From Stomoxys calcitrans (taxonomy: Eukaryota; Arthropoda; Insecta; Diptera; Muscidae), in the NCBI RefSeq assembly GCF_963082655.1, contig NC_081553.1, forward strand, positions 47,852,541-47,916,540: 64,000 bases of DNA, given 5' to 3'. The translations under genes were made by a program, and so were the position numbers. Below are positions 41,320 through 52,260 of this stretch, one piece after another. Positions within the stretch are counted from its first letter, which is position 1. Each line of letters begins with the position of its first letter. Under the pieces are notes generated by a model that did no database searches, was not told the DNA's origin, and saw only the letters and a program-made list of their open reading frames with translations.

Positions 41320-42658
41320 TACAAGTATATACATGGGAGCTACATATATCCAAATCCGATCCGATTTCTTCAAAAGGCTGCATCTCTAAACTGAAGAAGT
41401 CAACCAAAAGTACTATAGTTTGCATACATGTGGCAGTTATACCCAGATCGGAACCGATCTGTGCCATATTGCAGAAGTATATCGAGGTGCTTAACCTAAC
41501 TCACTGTCCCAAATTTCGGCGACATCGGACAATAAATGTGGCTTTTGTTGGCGCAAGACTTTAATCGAGAGATCCGTCTATATGGCAGCTATTTCCAAAT
41601 CAGGACCGATTTGGACCAAATTGAAGAAAGATGGCGAAGGGCCTAACGTAACTCACTGTCTCAAATTTGGCAAAATCGGACAATAAATGCCCTATTTATG
41701 GGCCCAAAACCTTAAATCGAAAGATCGGTCTATATGGCAGGTATATTCAAAACTGAACCAATCCGGGCCCAATTAAAGGGATGTCAAAAAGCCTAACATA
41801 AATCACGATGTGAAGTTTCAGCGAAATGGGATTATAAATGCGCCTTTTATGGGCCAAGATCTTAAATCGAGAAATCGGTCTATATGGCAGCTATATCCAA
41901 ATCTGGACCGATCTGAGCCAAAATTAAGAAGAATGTCGATGAGCCTAACACAACCCTCTGTCCCAAATTTCGGCAAAATCGGATAATAAATGTGGCATTA
42001 ATGGGCCCAAAACCTTAAATCGAGAGATCGGTCTATATGACAGCCATATACAAATCTGGACCGATCTGGCCCAAACTGAAGAAACATGTCGAGGAGCCTA
42101 ACACAACTTAAATTGAAGAAGAATATTGACCTTGCACAACTCCATGTCCCGAATTTTGGCAAAATCGTACAATAAATGCGCCTTTTATGGGACCAAGACC
42201 TCAAATCGAGAGATCGGTCTATATGACAGCCATATCCAAATCTGAACCGATCTGAGCCTAATTGAGGAAGGATGTCGAGTAGGCCTACACAACTCACTGT
42301 CCCATATTTCAGCAAAATCGAATAATAAAATATGGCATTAATGGGCCTAAGACCTTAAATCGGCGGATCGGTCTATATATCAAGATATAGTCTGATATAG
42401 CCCATCTTCGAACTTTACCTGCCTATGGACAAAACAAGAATCTTTGCAAAGTTTTAGCTCAATATCTCTATTTTTAAAAACTGTAACTTGATTCCAACAT
42501 ACAGACAGACGGACGGACATGGTTAGATGGTCTTAGATTTTTACGACGATCAAGAATGCATATACCCTATAGGTTCGGAAATGGTTATTTCGATGTGTTG
42601 CAAGAGGAATGACAAAATGACAAATACCCCCATCTTTCGGTGGTGGGTATACAAATTT
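41320..42658 (-). mobile_element. Helentron-like element HLE-18 (subfamily B), 5' end intact
   Basis: Minus-strand subfamily-B units from 41330 to 42400, with GGTCTATATGGCAGCTAT-type landmarks near 41575, 41727, 41877, 42030 and 42210. Then come 'CAATATCTCTATTTTTAAAAACTG', a GACGGACGGACA tract (42504), the leader and the 5' end TACCCCCATCTTTCGGTGGTGGGTATA at 42625-42655 (complement). The unit at 42100-42200 contains an extra partial unit. The 3' end was not found; the left edge fades near 41320. Confidence 0.78.
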
Positions 42659-42663
42659 AAAGA

Positions 42664-42724
42664 AAGACAAGAAATAGCGTGCTAAGTTCGGCCGGCTCGA
42701 ATCTTGCAAGCCCACCACCATGTA
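42664..42724 (-). mobile_element. HLE 3' end (HLE-19) joined head-to-tail to HLE-18, split by a transposon
   Basis: GACAAGAAATAGCGTGCTAAG, hairpin AGTTCGGCC/GGCTCGAATCT and CCCACCACCATG, ending at TA where the 607-bp transposon entered; TTATGCTAAACATTTTT continues at 43332. It lies about 8 bp from the 5' end of HLE-18 in the same orientation. Confidence 0.78.
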
Positions 42725-43331
42725 AAGGGTGATTTTTTTGAGGTTAGGATTTTCATGCATTAGTATTTGACAGATCACGTGGGATTTCAGACATGGTGTC
42801 AAAGAGAAAGATGCTCAGTATGCTTTGACATTTCATCATGAATAGACTTACTAACGAGCAACGCTTGCAAATCATTGAATTTTATTACCAAAATCAGTGT
42901 TCGGTTCGAAATGTGTTCATTCACCGTAACGTTGCGTCCAACAGCATCTTTGAAAAAATACGGTCCAATGATTCCACCAGCGTACAAACCACACCAAACA
43001 GTGCATTTTTTGGGATGCATGGGCAGTTCTTGAACGGCTTCTGGTTGCTCTTCACTTCAAATGCGGCAATTTTGCTTATTTACGTAGCCATTCAACCAGA
43101 AATGAGCCTCATCGCTGAACAAAATTTGTCAAAATTTGAACACATTTCGAACCGAACACTGATTTTGGTAATAAAATTCAATGATTTGCAAGCGTTGCTC
43201 GTTAGTAAGTCTATTCATGATGAAATGTCAAAGCATACTGAGCATCTTTCTCTTTGACACCATGTCTGAAATCCCACGTGATCTGTCAAATACTAATGCA
43301 TGAAAATCCTAACCTCAAAAAAATCACCCTT
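42725..43331. mobile_element. IS630/Tc1/mariner-type deletion derivative with 195-bp TIRs
   Basis: The left arm 42725-42919 (AAGGGTGATTTTTTTGAGG...GAAATGTGTTCA) is mirrored by the right arm 43137-43331, each 195 bp and, read by eye, essentially identical. TA lies on both sides. Each arm contains the start of a transposase frame (MNRLTNEQRLQIIEFYYQNQ...). The 217-bp core is the middle of that transposase on the minus strand. The right arm is therefore not a normal 3' end but an inverted copy of the 5' end. Confidence 0.88.
42920..43136 (-). pseudogene. Internal transposase fragment of the 195-bp-TIR element
   Basis: The minus strand reads ILFSDEAHFWLNGYVNKQNC, a stop, EQPEAVQELPMHPKK, VWCGLYAGGIIGPYFF and NVTVNE. 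SDEAHF contains a catalytic Asp of the DDE domain; VWCGL...GIIGPYFF is the conserved stretch before the second Asp region. The DNA-binding domain and last third are missing, so it cannot act. Confidence 0.85.
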
Positions 43332-43347
43332 TATTATGCTAAACATT

Positions 43348-44016
43348 TTTATACCCACCACCATAGGATGGGGGTATACTGATATAGTCTTTCGGTTTGT
43401 AACACCTCGAAATATTCGTCTAAGACCCCATAAAGTATATATATTCTTGATCGTCTCCCGATTTGACTTCTTGAGGCCCTGGAAATCGTAATTTTCGTCC
43501 AATTTATCCGAAACTTTGCATTTGGTATTCTGTTTCAACAGATGTGCTAATTTGGCTGAAATTTTGCATGTAGTGCTCTGCTATGGCTTTCGACAACTGT
43601 GGCAAGTACGGTCTAAATCGGTCATACCTGATATAGCTCCCAAATAAACTGATCTCACGATTTGACTTCTTTAGTCCTTAGAAGCCCCAATTTTTGTCTG
43701 ATTTGGCTGAATTTTTGCATGCGATGTTCTAGGCCTTACGACATACGTGTCGTATATGGTTCTGATCGGTCCATATTTGGATATGGCTACCAAAAGACCA
43801 ATATATAGTTCTTCAAAATTGAACAATGACTTTTTCTTATGATACCACTCAATATCCGTGTAGAATTTGCTCCAAATCGGGTCATATTTCGATAAATTAT
43901 CGATAAATTAAGCATTTTTCACCGAAATATGACGAAAGGTGGTTTACATATATACCCGAGGTGGTGGATATCCAAAGTTCGGGCCGGCCGAACTTAACGC
44001 CTTTTTTCTTGTTTAA
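43348..44016 (+). mobile_element. Helentron-like element HLE-20, complete but chimeric (C then B)
   Basis: The 5' end TTTTTATACCCACCACCATAGG is at 43348. The leader ends at TTCTTGATCGTC and joins repeat sequence directly, with no GTCY tract. Subfamily-C repeats run to about 43727 (TTTTTGCATGCGATGTTCT), then the sequence switches to the subfamily-B 3' domain (AGGCCTTACGACATACGTG...). The 3' end has CGAGGTGGTGGATATCC, a hairpin AAGTTCGGGCC/GGCCGAACTT and CTTGTTT at about 44014. At 0.67 kb it is the shortest two-ended HLE here. Confidence 0.85.
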
Positions 44017-44062
44017 TTCCACTGTTCCGTAATGGAATGTTCATGAGCAAAATTTGTACTTC
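44017..44062 (+). repeat. SINE-1 3'-end remnant
   Basis: 'TAATGGAATGTTCATGAGCAAAATTTG' corresponds to the last 40 bp of SINE-1 ('TTAGTGGAATGTTCATGGGCAAAATTTGC'). It directly follows an HLE 3' end; nothing else of the SINE is present. Confidence 0.65.
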
Positions 44063-45212
44063 TATTTGTAATTCTGAATTCAGAAAAAAAATTATCAAAA
44101 TTTTATATATAAAACAAATTTCATTAAATTGTTGCCAATTTTTTTGCTCGAGTGTAATAATGATTCTCAGATTTAATATTTATTTCATTTCTTTTTGTTG
44201 TATATTGTATGGTATCAACATACTACAAAAAAGAATCATGTAGAGATATATTTTCGTACGAGTATGCAGCAGAGACATTACCAAAATACATACCAAAGAT
44301 TTATGTTATCCACCTCATGCCCCCTTAATTCTTGTCTTTGGGGGAATGACACACAAACAAAAAGGCCATGTGAGTTCGAGTACATTGTGCATGTGTGTAT
44401 GTTGTGGTGGTGGTTAGCAGTGGTCCCATAAAACAATGCCATGTGATATTTTTACAACACTTTATTATTATTTTTTTTTAAGTACAATCAAGCAAACCAC
44501 TCTCGAATAACGTAAGTTATAATAAAAAATGAAACTCACTCACTCACATACAGACCGACAGACAGATAGACCCACTAAGAAAATGTGTCTTCTTTGGTAA
44601 AAGCACGCAGATATCCAAGGATAGGATGAGTCAGTGTTTCAGTTACACGTACATGGTTCAACAATAAAACCGAATTTATGACTGCTCTATAGAGAACACA
44701 TGTTACTCTCTCTCTCTCTTTCTCTCGGTCTCTCTGCCCCACCAACACTCCCACCCTCTCTATCTCTCTGCACGATTTCTGGGAAATTAGTGACATTAAT
44801 GTTTTCTTGTTTTATTTTTTTTTGGGTAGCGTTGCAGTTGTTTTGTGTCAATAATGGAGGACATTCCGAGTAATAAAACAAAAGGGATGTCAAACTAACG
44901 TGCTCGTAACTGAAATATAAAACCATCGACATGGGCAATTTTAATGATCTCGAAGGGCAACTAATTGGTTGGAAGGTATATTTTTAATTGTTTTGTAGAG
45001 GAGGGAGGAGAGCTAAAGAGTTCGGACTGACTGACTGATTATCGCTCAGCCCAAACTGCTAAAGCTACAATCATGAAAATTTGCATAATTGATCCTGCTC
45101 AGATTTAATGATATTCGTACGTAAAGATACTTAAAAAATGCAAAAAAAATTTGGCGATATTTGACAATGCGAGTTTTTGGAAATTTGTACATTTAGGTAC
45201 TTAAAAAAGAAC
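44063..45212. other. Single-copy-looking stretch with CT-rich patch
   Basis: No gene recognised. TCTCTC repeats occur at 44705-44765, giving Arg/Glu-rich antisense frames. Poly-T runs lie near 44465 and 44815. Frames up to 83 codons are compositional. Confidence 0.55.
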
Positions 45213-46379
45213 AACAAGTAAAAAGGCGTTAAGTTCGGCCTGGCCGAACTTTGGATACCCACCACCTCGGGTATATATGTAAACCACCTTTCGTCAAAAT
45301 CCGGTGCAAAACTCATACCAAATGTCCCATAGCAGAAATATGTGGAGGGGCTTAACTTAGCTCTTTGTCCAAAATTTCGGCAACATCGGACAATAAATTT
45401 GCTTTTATGGCCCCAAAACCTAAAACCGAGAGATCGGTCTATATGGCAGCTATATCCAAATCTGGACCGATCTGTGCGATAATGCAGAAGTATGTCAAGG
45501 GGCTTAACTTAACTCACTGTCCCAAATTTCGGCGACATCGGACAATAAATGCGTGTTTTATGGGCCTAAGACCCCAAATCGGAAGATCGGTCTATATGGC
45601 AGCTATATCCAAATCTGGACCGATCTGAGCCAAATTGACGGAGGATGTCGGAGGTCCTAAGACAGCGCACTGTCCTAAATTTCAGCAAAATCGATAATAA
45701 ATGCAGCTTTTATGGGCCTATGACCCTAAATCGGAGGATCGGTCTATATGGCAACTATATCCAAATCTGAACCGATCTGAGCCAAATTAAAGAAGGACGT
45801 TGAAGGGCCCAACACAACTCACTGTCCCAAATTATAGCAAAATCGGATAATAAATGTGGCTTTTATGGGCCTAAGACCCTAAATTTGAGGAACGGTCTAA
45901 ATGGCAGCTATATCCAAATCTGAACCGATCTAAGCCATATTAACGGAGGATATCGAAGGGCCTAAGACAACCCACTGTCCCAAATTTCAGCAAAATTGGA
46001 TAATAAATGTGGCTTTGATGGGCCTAAGACCCTAAATCGGAGGATCGGTCTATATGGCAGCTATATCCAAATTTGAACCGATCTAAGCCATATTAACGGA
46101 GGATGTCGAAGGGTCTAACACAACTCACCGTCCCAAATTTCAGCGAAATCGGATAATAAATGTGGCTTTTATTGGCCTAAGACCCTAAATCGGCCGATCG
46201 GTCTATATGGGGGCTATATCAAGATATATTCCGATATAGCCCATCTTCGAACTTAACCTGCTTATGGACAAAAAAGAATCTGTGCAAAGTTTCAGCTCAA
46301 TATCTCTATTTTTGAAGACTGTAGCGTGATTTCAACAGACAGACGGACGGACATGTCTAGATCGTCTTAGATTTTCACT
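45213..46379 (-). mobile_element. Helentron-like element HLE-21 (subfamily B), 5' tip missing
   Basis: The 3' end AACAAGTAAAAAGGCGTTAAG with hairpin AAGTTCGGCC/GGCCGAACTT is at 45215-45252, followed by CCCACCACCTCGGGTATATA. About six subfamily-B units (AATCGGAGGATCGGTCTATATGG near 45425, 45585, 45735, 45890, 46040, 46200) lead to the leader start and GACGGACGGACA (46341). It breaks at TTTTCACT (46379), where family 2 begins. Confidence 0.82.
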
Positions 46380-47445
46380 TGAGTCCTAGACTAGAATGCA
46401 AATTTTAATGTCATATTCGTAATTTACTCCCTAGTGCCTTTCATTTGAGTCCCATATAGCCATGGTCGGCTAATATGCCCATGGGGGGGGGGGGGGTAAT
46501 TGGGGGTGGACCATTACTTGGACCCTATATTTTATGCCATATTTGTAATCTACTGCCTAATACTTTTCATTTGACTCTCATATTGATATGAACTCCAAAT
46601 ATATCTGTTTAGAGGAGTTTTGGGGTTAAGGGAACCCGCTGGGTACTTAGACCCAAATTTTAATACCATATTCGTTTTCTGGTCTCCAATACCTTTCGTT
46701 TGATACCCTTGTTGTGCCCATCGGATCACTTTCGGATATGGGTGGCTTTTTTGTGGGGGTGGGGTGACCCTCTTTACTTCGACATGAGTTTGTATGCCAG
46801 ATTCATTATCTACTCCCGCATACTTTTGATACCCATATTGTCCTTATCGGTCTACTTTTGATTTTAGGTGGTGTTTTTGGTGTAACGATGGAGGGTCCGC
46901 CGCCTTCCTTTATCAATAAATTATAAAGGGTATTCATATTTCCTGACCATATTTGTAATCTACTCTCAAATACCTTTCATTTGAGTCCCATACCATCATG
47001 ATCATCAAATAAACCTATTTAAAGGGGATTTGGGGCTGGGGCGGCCCCTCAGTTACCGTATTCTACTCTCCTATACCTTTCATTTGATACCTATATTGTC
47101 CTGATCGGTCCACTTTGGATTTTGAGGTGTGTTTTTGGCATAAGGGGGAGGGTCCGTCCACCTTCCGATACCGAAAAATGCGAAAATTGGGAGAAAATCG
47201 GTTCTATCGTATTTCAGTCTATACGGAACAAACAAACAGAGTCCCATATATCCATGATTGACTAATGTGCCCATTTTGGGCGTTTTTATGGGAGTGGGGT
47301 GACCCCCTATCCTACGACATGAATTTGTATAATAGATTCGTTGTCTACTACCGCATTCTTTTCATTTGATACCCATATTGTCCTTATCGGTCCACTTTTG
47401 ATTTTAGGTGCTGTTTTTGGGGTAACGTTGGAGAGTCCGCCCGAC
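46380..47445 (-). repeat. Family-2 array, minus orientation
   Basis: CTTTCATTTGAGTCCCATAT-type landmarks near 46438, 46567, 46692, 46973 and 47078 mark about eight units of 125-145 bp. Segments 46741-46925 and 47265-47450 are close inverted matches to 5281-5460 (TTTTGATTTTAGGTGGTGTTTTTGG against CCAAAAACACCACCCAAAATC). A G-run occurs at 46484-46496. It is fused on both sides to HLE sequence without termini. Confidence 0.75.
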
Positions 47446-49475
47446 ATATCTGCCATGTAAACCGATCTCTCAACTTAGGGTCTGGGCCCAATTACAGGCC
47501 AATTTCGTTGAGAGATAGAGATATTGAGCTGAACCTTTGCACAGATTCTTTATTTGTTCATAGGCAGGTTAAGTTCGTAGATGGATATCGGATTAGATTA
47601 TATCTTGATATAGCCCCCATATAGACCGATCCGCCGATTTAAGGTTTTGGGCCCATAAAAAACACATTTATTATCCAATTTTGCTGAAATTTGGGACAGT
47701 GAGTTGTGTTAGGCCCCTCGACATCTTTCTTCAATCTGAAACAGATCGGTCCAGATTTGGATATAGCTGCCATATACACCGATCCGCCGATTTAGGGTCT
47801 TAGGCCCATAAAAGCCACATTTATTATCCGATTTTGGGGAATTTTGGGAAGTTGCATTGTGATAGGCCCCTCGACATCTTTCTTCAATTTGGCCCAGATC
47901 GGTCTAGATTTGGATATAGCTGCCATATAGACCGATATCTCGAATAAAGGTCTTGCGCCAATAAAAGGCGCATTTATTGTCTGATTTTGCCAAAATTTGG
48001 GACAGTGAGATAAATTTAGTCCCCCGACATACTTCTGCAATATGGCTCTGATCGGTCCAGATTTGGATATAGCTGCCATATAGACCGATCTCTCGATTTA
48101 AGGTTTTGGGCCCATAATTGGCGCATTTGTCGTCCGATTTCGCCGAAATTTGGGACAGTGAGTTAGGTAAGGCCCTTTGATATTCTTTTTCAATTTGGCC
48201 CCGATCGGTCCAGATTTGGATATAGCTGCCATATAGACCGATCTCTCGATTAAAGGTCCTGCGCAAATAAAAGTCACATTTACTGTCTGATTTTGCCAAA
48301 ATTTGGTACAGTGAGATAAATTAAGTCCCCCAACATACTTCTGCAATATGGCTCTGATATGTCTAGATTTGGATATAACTGCCATACAGACCGATCTCTC
48401 GATTTAAGGTTTTGGGCCCATTAAAGGCACATTTATTGTCAGATGTCACCGAAATTTGGGACAGTGAGTTGTCTTAAGCTCTTCGACATTGCTCCTCAGT
48501 TTGGTCCAGATCGGTCCAGATTTCGATATAACCGTCATATAGACCGATCTCTCGATTTAAGGTTTAGGGCCCATAAAAGGCGCATTTATTGTCCGACTTC
48601 GCCGAAATTTGGGACAGTGAGTTGTGTTAGGCTTTTCGACATTCTTCTTCATTTTGGCCCAGATCGGTCCAGATTTGGATATAGTTGCCATATAGACCGA
48701 TCTCTCGATTTAAGGTTTTGGGCCCATAAAAGGTGCATTTATTGTCCGATTTCGCCGATATTCGGGACAGTGAGTTGTGTAAGGCCCTTCGACATTCTTC
48801 TTCAATTTGGCTCAGATCGGTCCAGATTTGAATATAGCTGCCATATAGACCGATCCCTCGATTTAAGGTTTTGGGCCCATAAAAGGCACATTTATTGTCC
48901 GATTTCGCCGAAATTCGGGACAGTAAGTTAAGTTAAGCCCCTTGATATACTTCTACAAAATATCACTTATCGGTCCAGATTTGAATATCGCTGTCATATA
49001 GACCGATCTATCGATTTAAGGTTTTGGGCCCATAAAAGGCGCATTTATTGTCCGATGTCGCCGAAATTTGAGACAGTGAGTTGTGTTAGGCTCTTCGACA
49101 TTTTGCTGCAACTTAGTCCAAATCGGTCCAGATTTGGATATAGCTGCCATATAGACCTATATCTCGATTTAAAGTCGGCCCCATAAAAGGCGCATTTATA
49201 ATCCGATTTCACTGAAATTTGACATAGTAACGTATGTTAGGCTTTTCGACATCCGTTTATTTTTAGATATAGCTGCCAATATTTTGTTATACACATTTGA
49301 ACAATGACTTGTACTTATAAGTATTTGGTCCAAATCGAAACATATTTCGATATAGCTGCTATGGGGAATAAGGTATGCATTTTTCACCGGATTTTGACGA
49401 AAGTTGGTTTCCATATATAACCGAGGTGTTGGTAGTTCGGCTCGGCTGAAGCAAAAGCCTCTTTTTACTTGTTTT
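47446..49475 (+). mobile_element. HLE-22 (long subfamily-B array), 5' end replaced
   Basis: A short eroded unit (47450-47515) leads to AGAGATAGAGATATTGAGCTG (47511) and about eleven units. TATAGCTGCC anchors at 47765, 47915, 48068, 48221, 48666 and others follow 153-bp steps. The 3' end is CCGAGGTGTTGGTAG (49421; box damaged) and the decayed hairpin TAGTTCGGC/TCGGCTGAA with CTTTTTACTTGTTTTT at 49475. A 162-codon frame at 48443-48931 spans three units with a 51-residue period and is not a gene. Confidence 0.8.
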
Positions 49476-49886
49476 TGTCATTCTTTGTACTCCAAACATT
49501 TACTAGGACTTTAAATGTGTCATGACCAAAAGGTATCTTATGATACTGGACCCTCACCGCATTTGGATCCTTGTGGATTTTGCTGGTGTAACCGCCATGT
49601 AAAAGCAAAGAAATGAAATACCCATTTACCATAGAGGCCGGGCAATTCGTGATTTATTTGTTGGTCTTTTTATGTGTTATTTTTCCTCTTTATTGGCCTG
49701 AAGATTTGGTCTTAAATTGAGTTTATGTTTGATTTCTGTCAAGATGTTGATGTTGAGAAACATGGGTCTTTTCGGTTTCCCATTTGCGGTCAGTTGTTTT
49801 ATGGTTACTGCCTTCGATAGACTTGTATTGTTGAGAGTCCCCCCCCAATATGTCCGTTTATTTTTATATGTTACAGTGAAACCTTA
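49476..49886. other. Single-copy-looking stretch without recognisable gene
   Basis: About 410 bp of AT-rich DNA. A C-run (49839-49846) sits in a 73-codon frame (49717-49938) that runs into HLE sequence, so it is not a gene. Confidence 0.55.
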
Positions 49887-51072
49887 TGCTTATTGTTTTT
49901 TATACCCACAACCAAAGGATGGAAGTATACTAATTTAGTCATTCCGTTTGTAACATCTCGAAATATTCACCGAAGACCCCATAAAGGCATTCTGAGTCTC
50001 TGTTGAAATCACGATAGCGGTCGAATGCGTAAAGCTAGTCGCTTGAAATTTGCACAGATACTACATATTGATATAGGTCGTTGAGGATTGTAAATGGGTC
50101 ATATCGGTTCAGATTTAGATATAGCTTTCATATAAGCCGATCTCCCGATTTGACTTTTTAAGCCCTTACAAGCCTTAATTTTCATCCGATTTGGCTGAAA
50201 TTGTGCACAGAGTATTCTGTTAAGAATTCCAATAACTGTGCCAAGTTAGGTTTAAATCGGTTTATAACCTGTTATAGCTCCCATATAAACCGATCTCCCG
50301 ATTTGACTTCTTAAGCCCCTGGAGGCCTCAATTTTTGTCCGATTTGGCTGAAATTTTGCAAGTGGTGTTCCATTATGACTTCCAATAACTGTGCTAAGTA
50401 TGGTTCACATCGGTCTATAACCTGATATAGCTTCCATATAAACCGATCTCCCGATTTGACTGCTAAAGGCCCTGAAAGCCGTAGTTTTTGTCCGATTTGG
50501 CTAAAATTTTACATGTAGTGTTCTGTTATGACTTCCAAAAAGTGTCCCAAGTACAGTTCAAATCGGTTCATAGCTTGATATAGCTCCCATATAAACCGGT
50601 CTCCCGATTTGACTTCTTGAGCCCCTGGGAGCCACAATTTTCGTCCGATTGGGCTGAAATTTGGCAAGTTGTGATCTGTTATGACTTCCAATAACTGTGC
50701 CAAGTACGGTCCAAATCGGTTTATAACCTGTTATAGCTCCCACATAAACCGATCTCCCAATTTGACTTCTTGAGCCCCTGGAAGGCTTAATTTTTGCCGA
50801 TTTGGCTGAAATTTGGCAAGTGGTGTTCTGTTACGACTTCCAATAGCTGTGCCAAGTACGATCTAAATCGGCGAAGAACCTGACTCCCATATAAACCGAT
50901 TTCCCGATTTGACTACTTGAGCCCCTGGAAGCCTCTGTTATGTCTCTCAACAACTCTGCCAAGTACGGTCCAGATCGGTCTACAACCAGATATAGCTCCC
51001 ATATTTTAGCAGAATCGATGGTGGTGGGTTGCCAAGATTCGGCCAGGCCGAACTTAGCACGCTTTTACTCGC
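49887..51072 (+). mobile_element. Helentron-like element HLE-23 (subfamily C), both ends
   Basis: The 5' end TTTTTTATACCCACAACCAAAGG is at 49888, the leader at 49935-50090 with the GTCY tract deleted, and about six subfamily-C units lie at 50100-51000 (ATAGCTCCCATATAAACCGATC near 50275, 50427, 50580, 50733). The 3' end shows TTTTAGCAGAATCGATGG, TGGTGGGTTGCC, hairpin GATTCGGCC/GGCCGAACTT and CTTTTACTCGC at 51066. The window's clearest intact subfamily-C element. Confidence 0.85.
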
Positions 51073-51363
51073 TTAAGATTAAGACACTTTTATTTCGTAT
51101 TTTTATTATATCGTTGGCTTATTTGCCGCATCCGCTGACCATGACTAGTTGACAAGAAAAACCATTTATTTTTGCTACAAATTGAAAATTGTGGTTTCTT
51201 TTCTCATAAAATGTCGATACGTTTGATGTCTCATATCACACAAAGGCCAATACACGTATCTGAAGACATATTTTGTAATAAAAGTTGCATTGCGTTTGGA
51301 AATCATTTTAGTTTTTATAAGATTTTGTTTTCGTAGAATAGAAATTAGTTATTAAGGAAATTA

Positions 51364-51598
51364 TTGGGTTGCCCAAAAAGTAATTGCGGATTTTTTAAAA
51401 GAAAGTAAATGCATTTTTAATAAAGCTTAGAAAGAACATTAATCAAATATACTTTTATACACTTTTTTTCTAAAGCAAGCTAAAAGTAACAGCTGATAAC
51501 TGACAGGAGAAAGAATGCAATTACAGAGTCACAAGCTGTGAAAAAATTTGTCAACGCCGACTATATGAAAAATCCGCAATTACTTTTTGGGCAAGCAA
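51364..51598. mobile_element. Mariner MITE, 235 bp, TA-flanked, essentially full length
   Basis: Left TIR TTGGGTTGCCCAAAAAGTAA; right end TTACTTTTTGGGCAAGCAA (one base missing from the CAACCCAA terminus). TA lies at 51362-51363 and 51599-51600. The left 90 bp (GCATTTTTAATAAAGC...CAAATATAC) match the 3' end of the mariner at 17201; the right 130 bp (ACACTTTTTTTCTAAAGCAAGC...CAAGCTGTGAAAAAATTTGTCAACGCCGAC) are its presumed 5' UTR. It serves as the empty-site reference for the interrupted copies. Confidence 0.92.
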
Positions 51599-51799
51599 TA
51601 AATCGCTGTGCCTTCAACAATACACAGAATAAAAATTTACTTATGTTAAAATCTAAACTTCTCATGGGTGTAACTTGACTTAAAATATGCTTCACATTGT
51701 TGGCTTACACAACTTGCCAATCAATAACTTTCGAAAAGTCAAGATTGTGCGGCTTGCACAGGTACTTAGTCCAAAATGTTTTTTTTTTTTTACAACAAA

Positions 51800-51962
51800 T
51801 CCGACCTCTGCCTTGATTACATGAATATATGGACAGACCGACAGACGGACATAGATAAATCGAATCAGGCAGTGATTCTAAGCCGATCGGTATGCTTATC
51901 AATGGGTCTACCTCTTCTCCTTCTTAGCGTTGCAAGCAAACGCACAAAGTTATAACCCACAG
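51800..51962 (-). mobile_element. HLE-b leader, minus strand, interrupted by a Jockey LINE
   Basis: Complement of the HLE-b leader at 38368: GACAGACCGACAGACGGACA (GTCY complement, 51832), GATTCTAAGCCGATCGGTATGC and GGGTCTACCTC, then CAAACGCACAAAGTTATAACCC. The LINE enters at CCACAG; the missing 5' tip (CACAGTTGTGTAGGGTATAA) lies at 55463-55485. Confidence 0.7.
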
Positions 51963-52035
51963 AACACCACGGCAGCCGGTTGTACGCACCGGATTGACCC
52001 GATGGAATCCTCATCGGCAAGGGCTGCCGCCTCAG

Positions 52036-52260
52036 TGTAAGTGTTCGTCTTTTTTCGTCATGGCAGAGGCACATCCCGGAGTGCCTTCTCCGCACGCTTC
52101 TGGTCCGTGCCGGGATTGAAAAGAACCCCGGACCCTGGTTCTGTTCGGTTTGCCAGAACCGCCTTCGTCATCGGTCGGTGTCGGTGAGGTGTAACCGGTG
52201 CATGGAGTGGGTACATTTCCGATCTTGCTCTGGCCTCACTTAACTACGGGAGTATAGTCA
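52036..52260 (+). pseudogene. Jockey LINE: 2A-like motif followed by Cys/His zinc finger
   Basis: The frame reads LLRTLLVRAGIEKNPGP, with GIEKNPGP at 52112-52135. The ExNPGP core is that of 2A-like ribosome-skipping peptides, though the canonical Asp is Gly here. Directly after it come WFCSVCQNRL and VRCNRCMEWVHFRSC, a C-x2-C...C-x2-C...H-x3-C arrangement resembling PHD-type fingers. A stop follows at about 52242. No ATG in this frame is evident upstream; a stop lies near 52000. If active, the motif would release a finger-bearing downstream protein. Confidence 0.65.
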
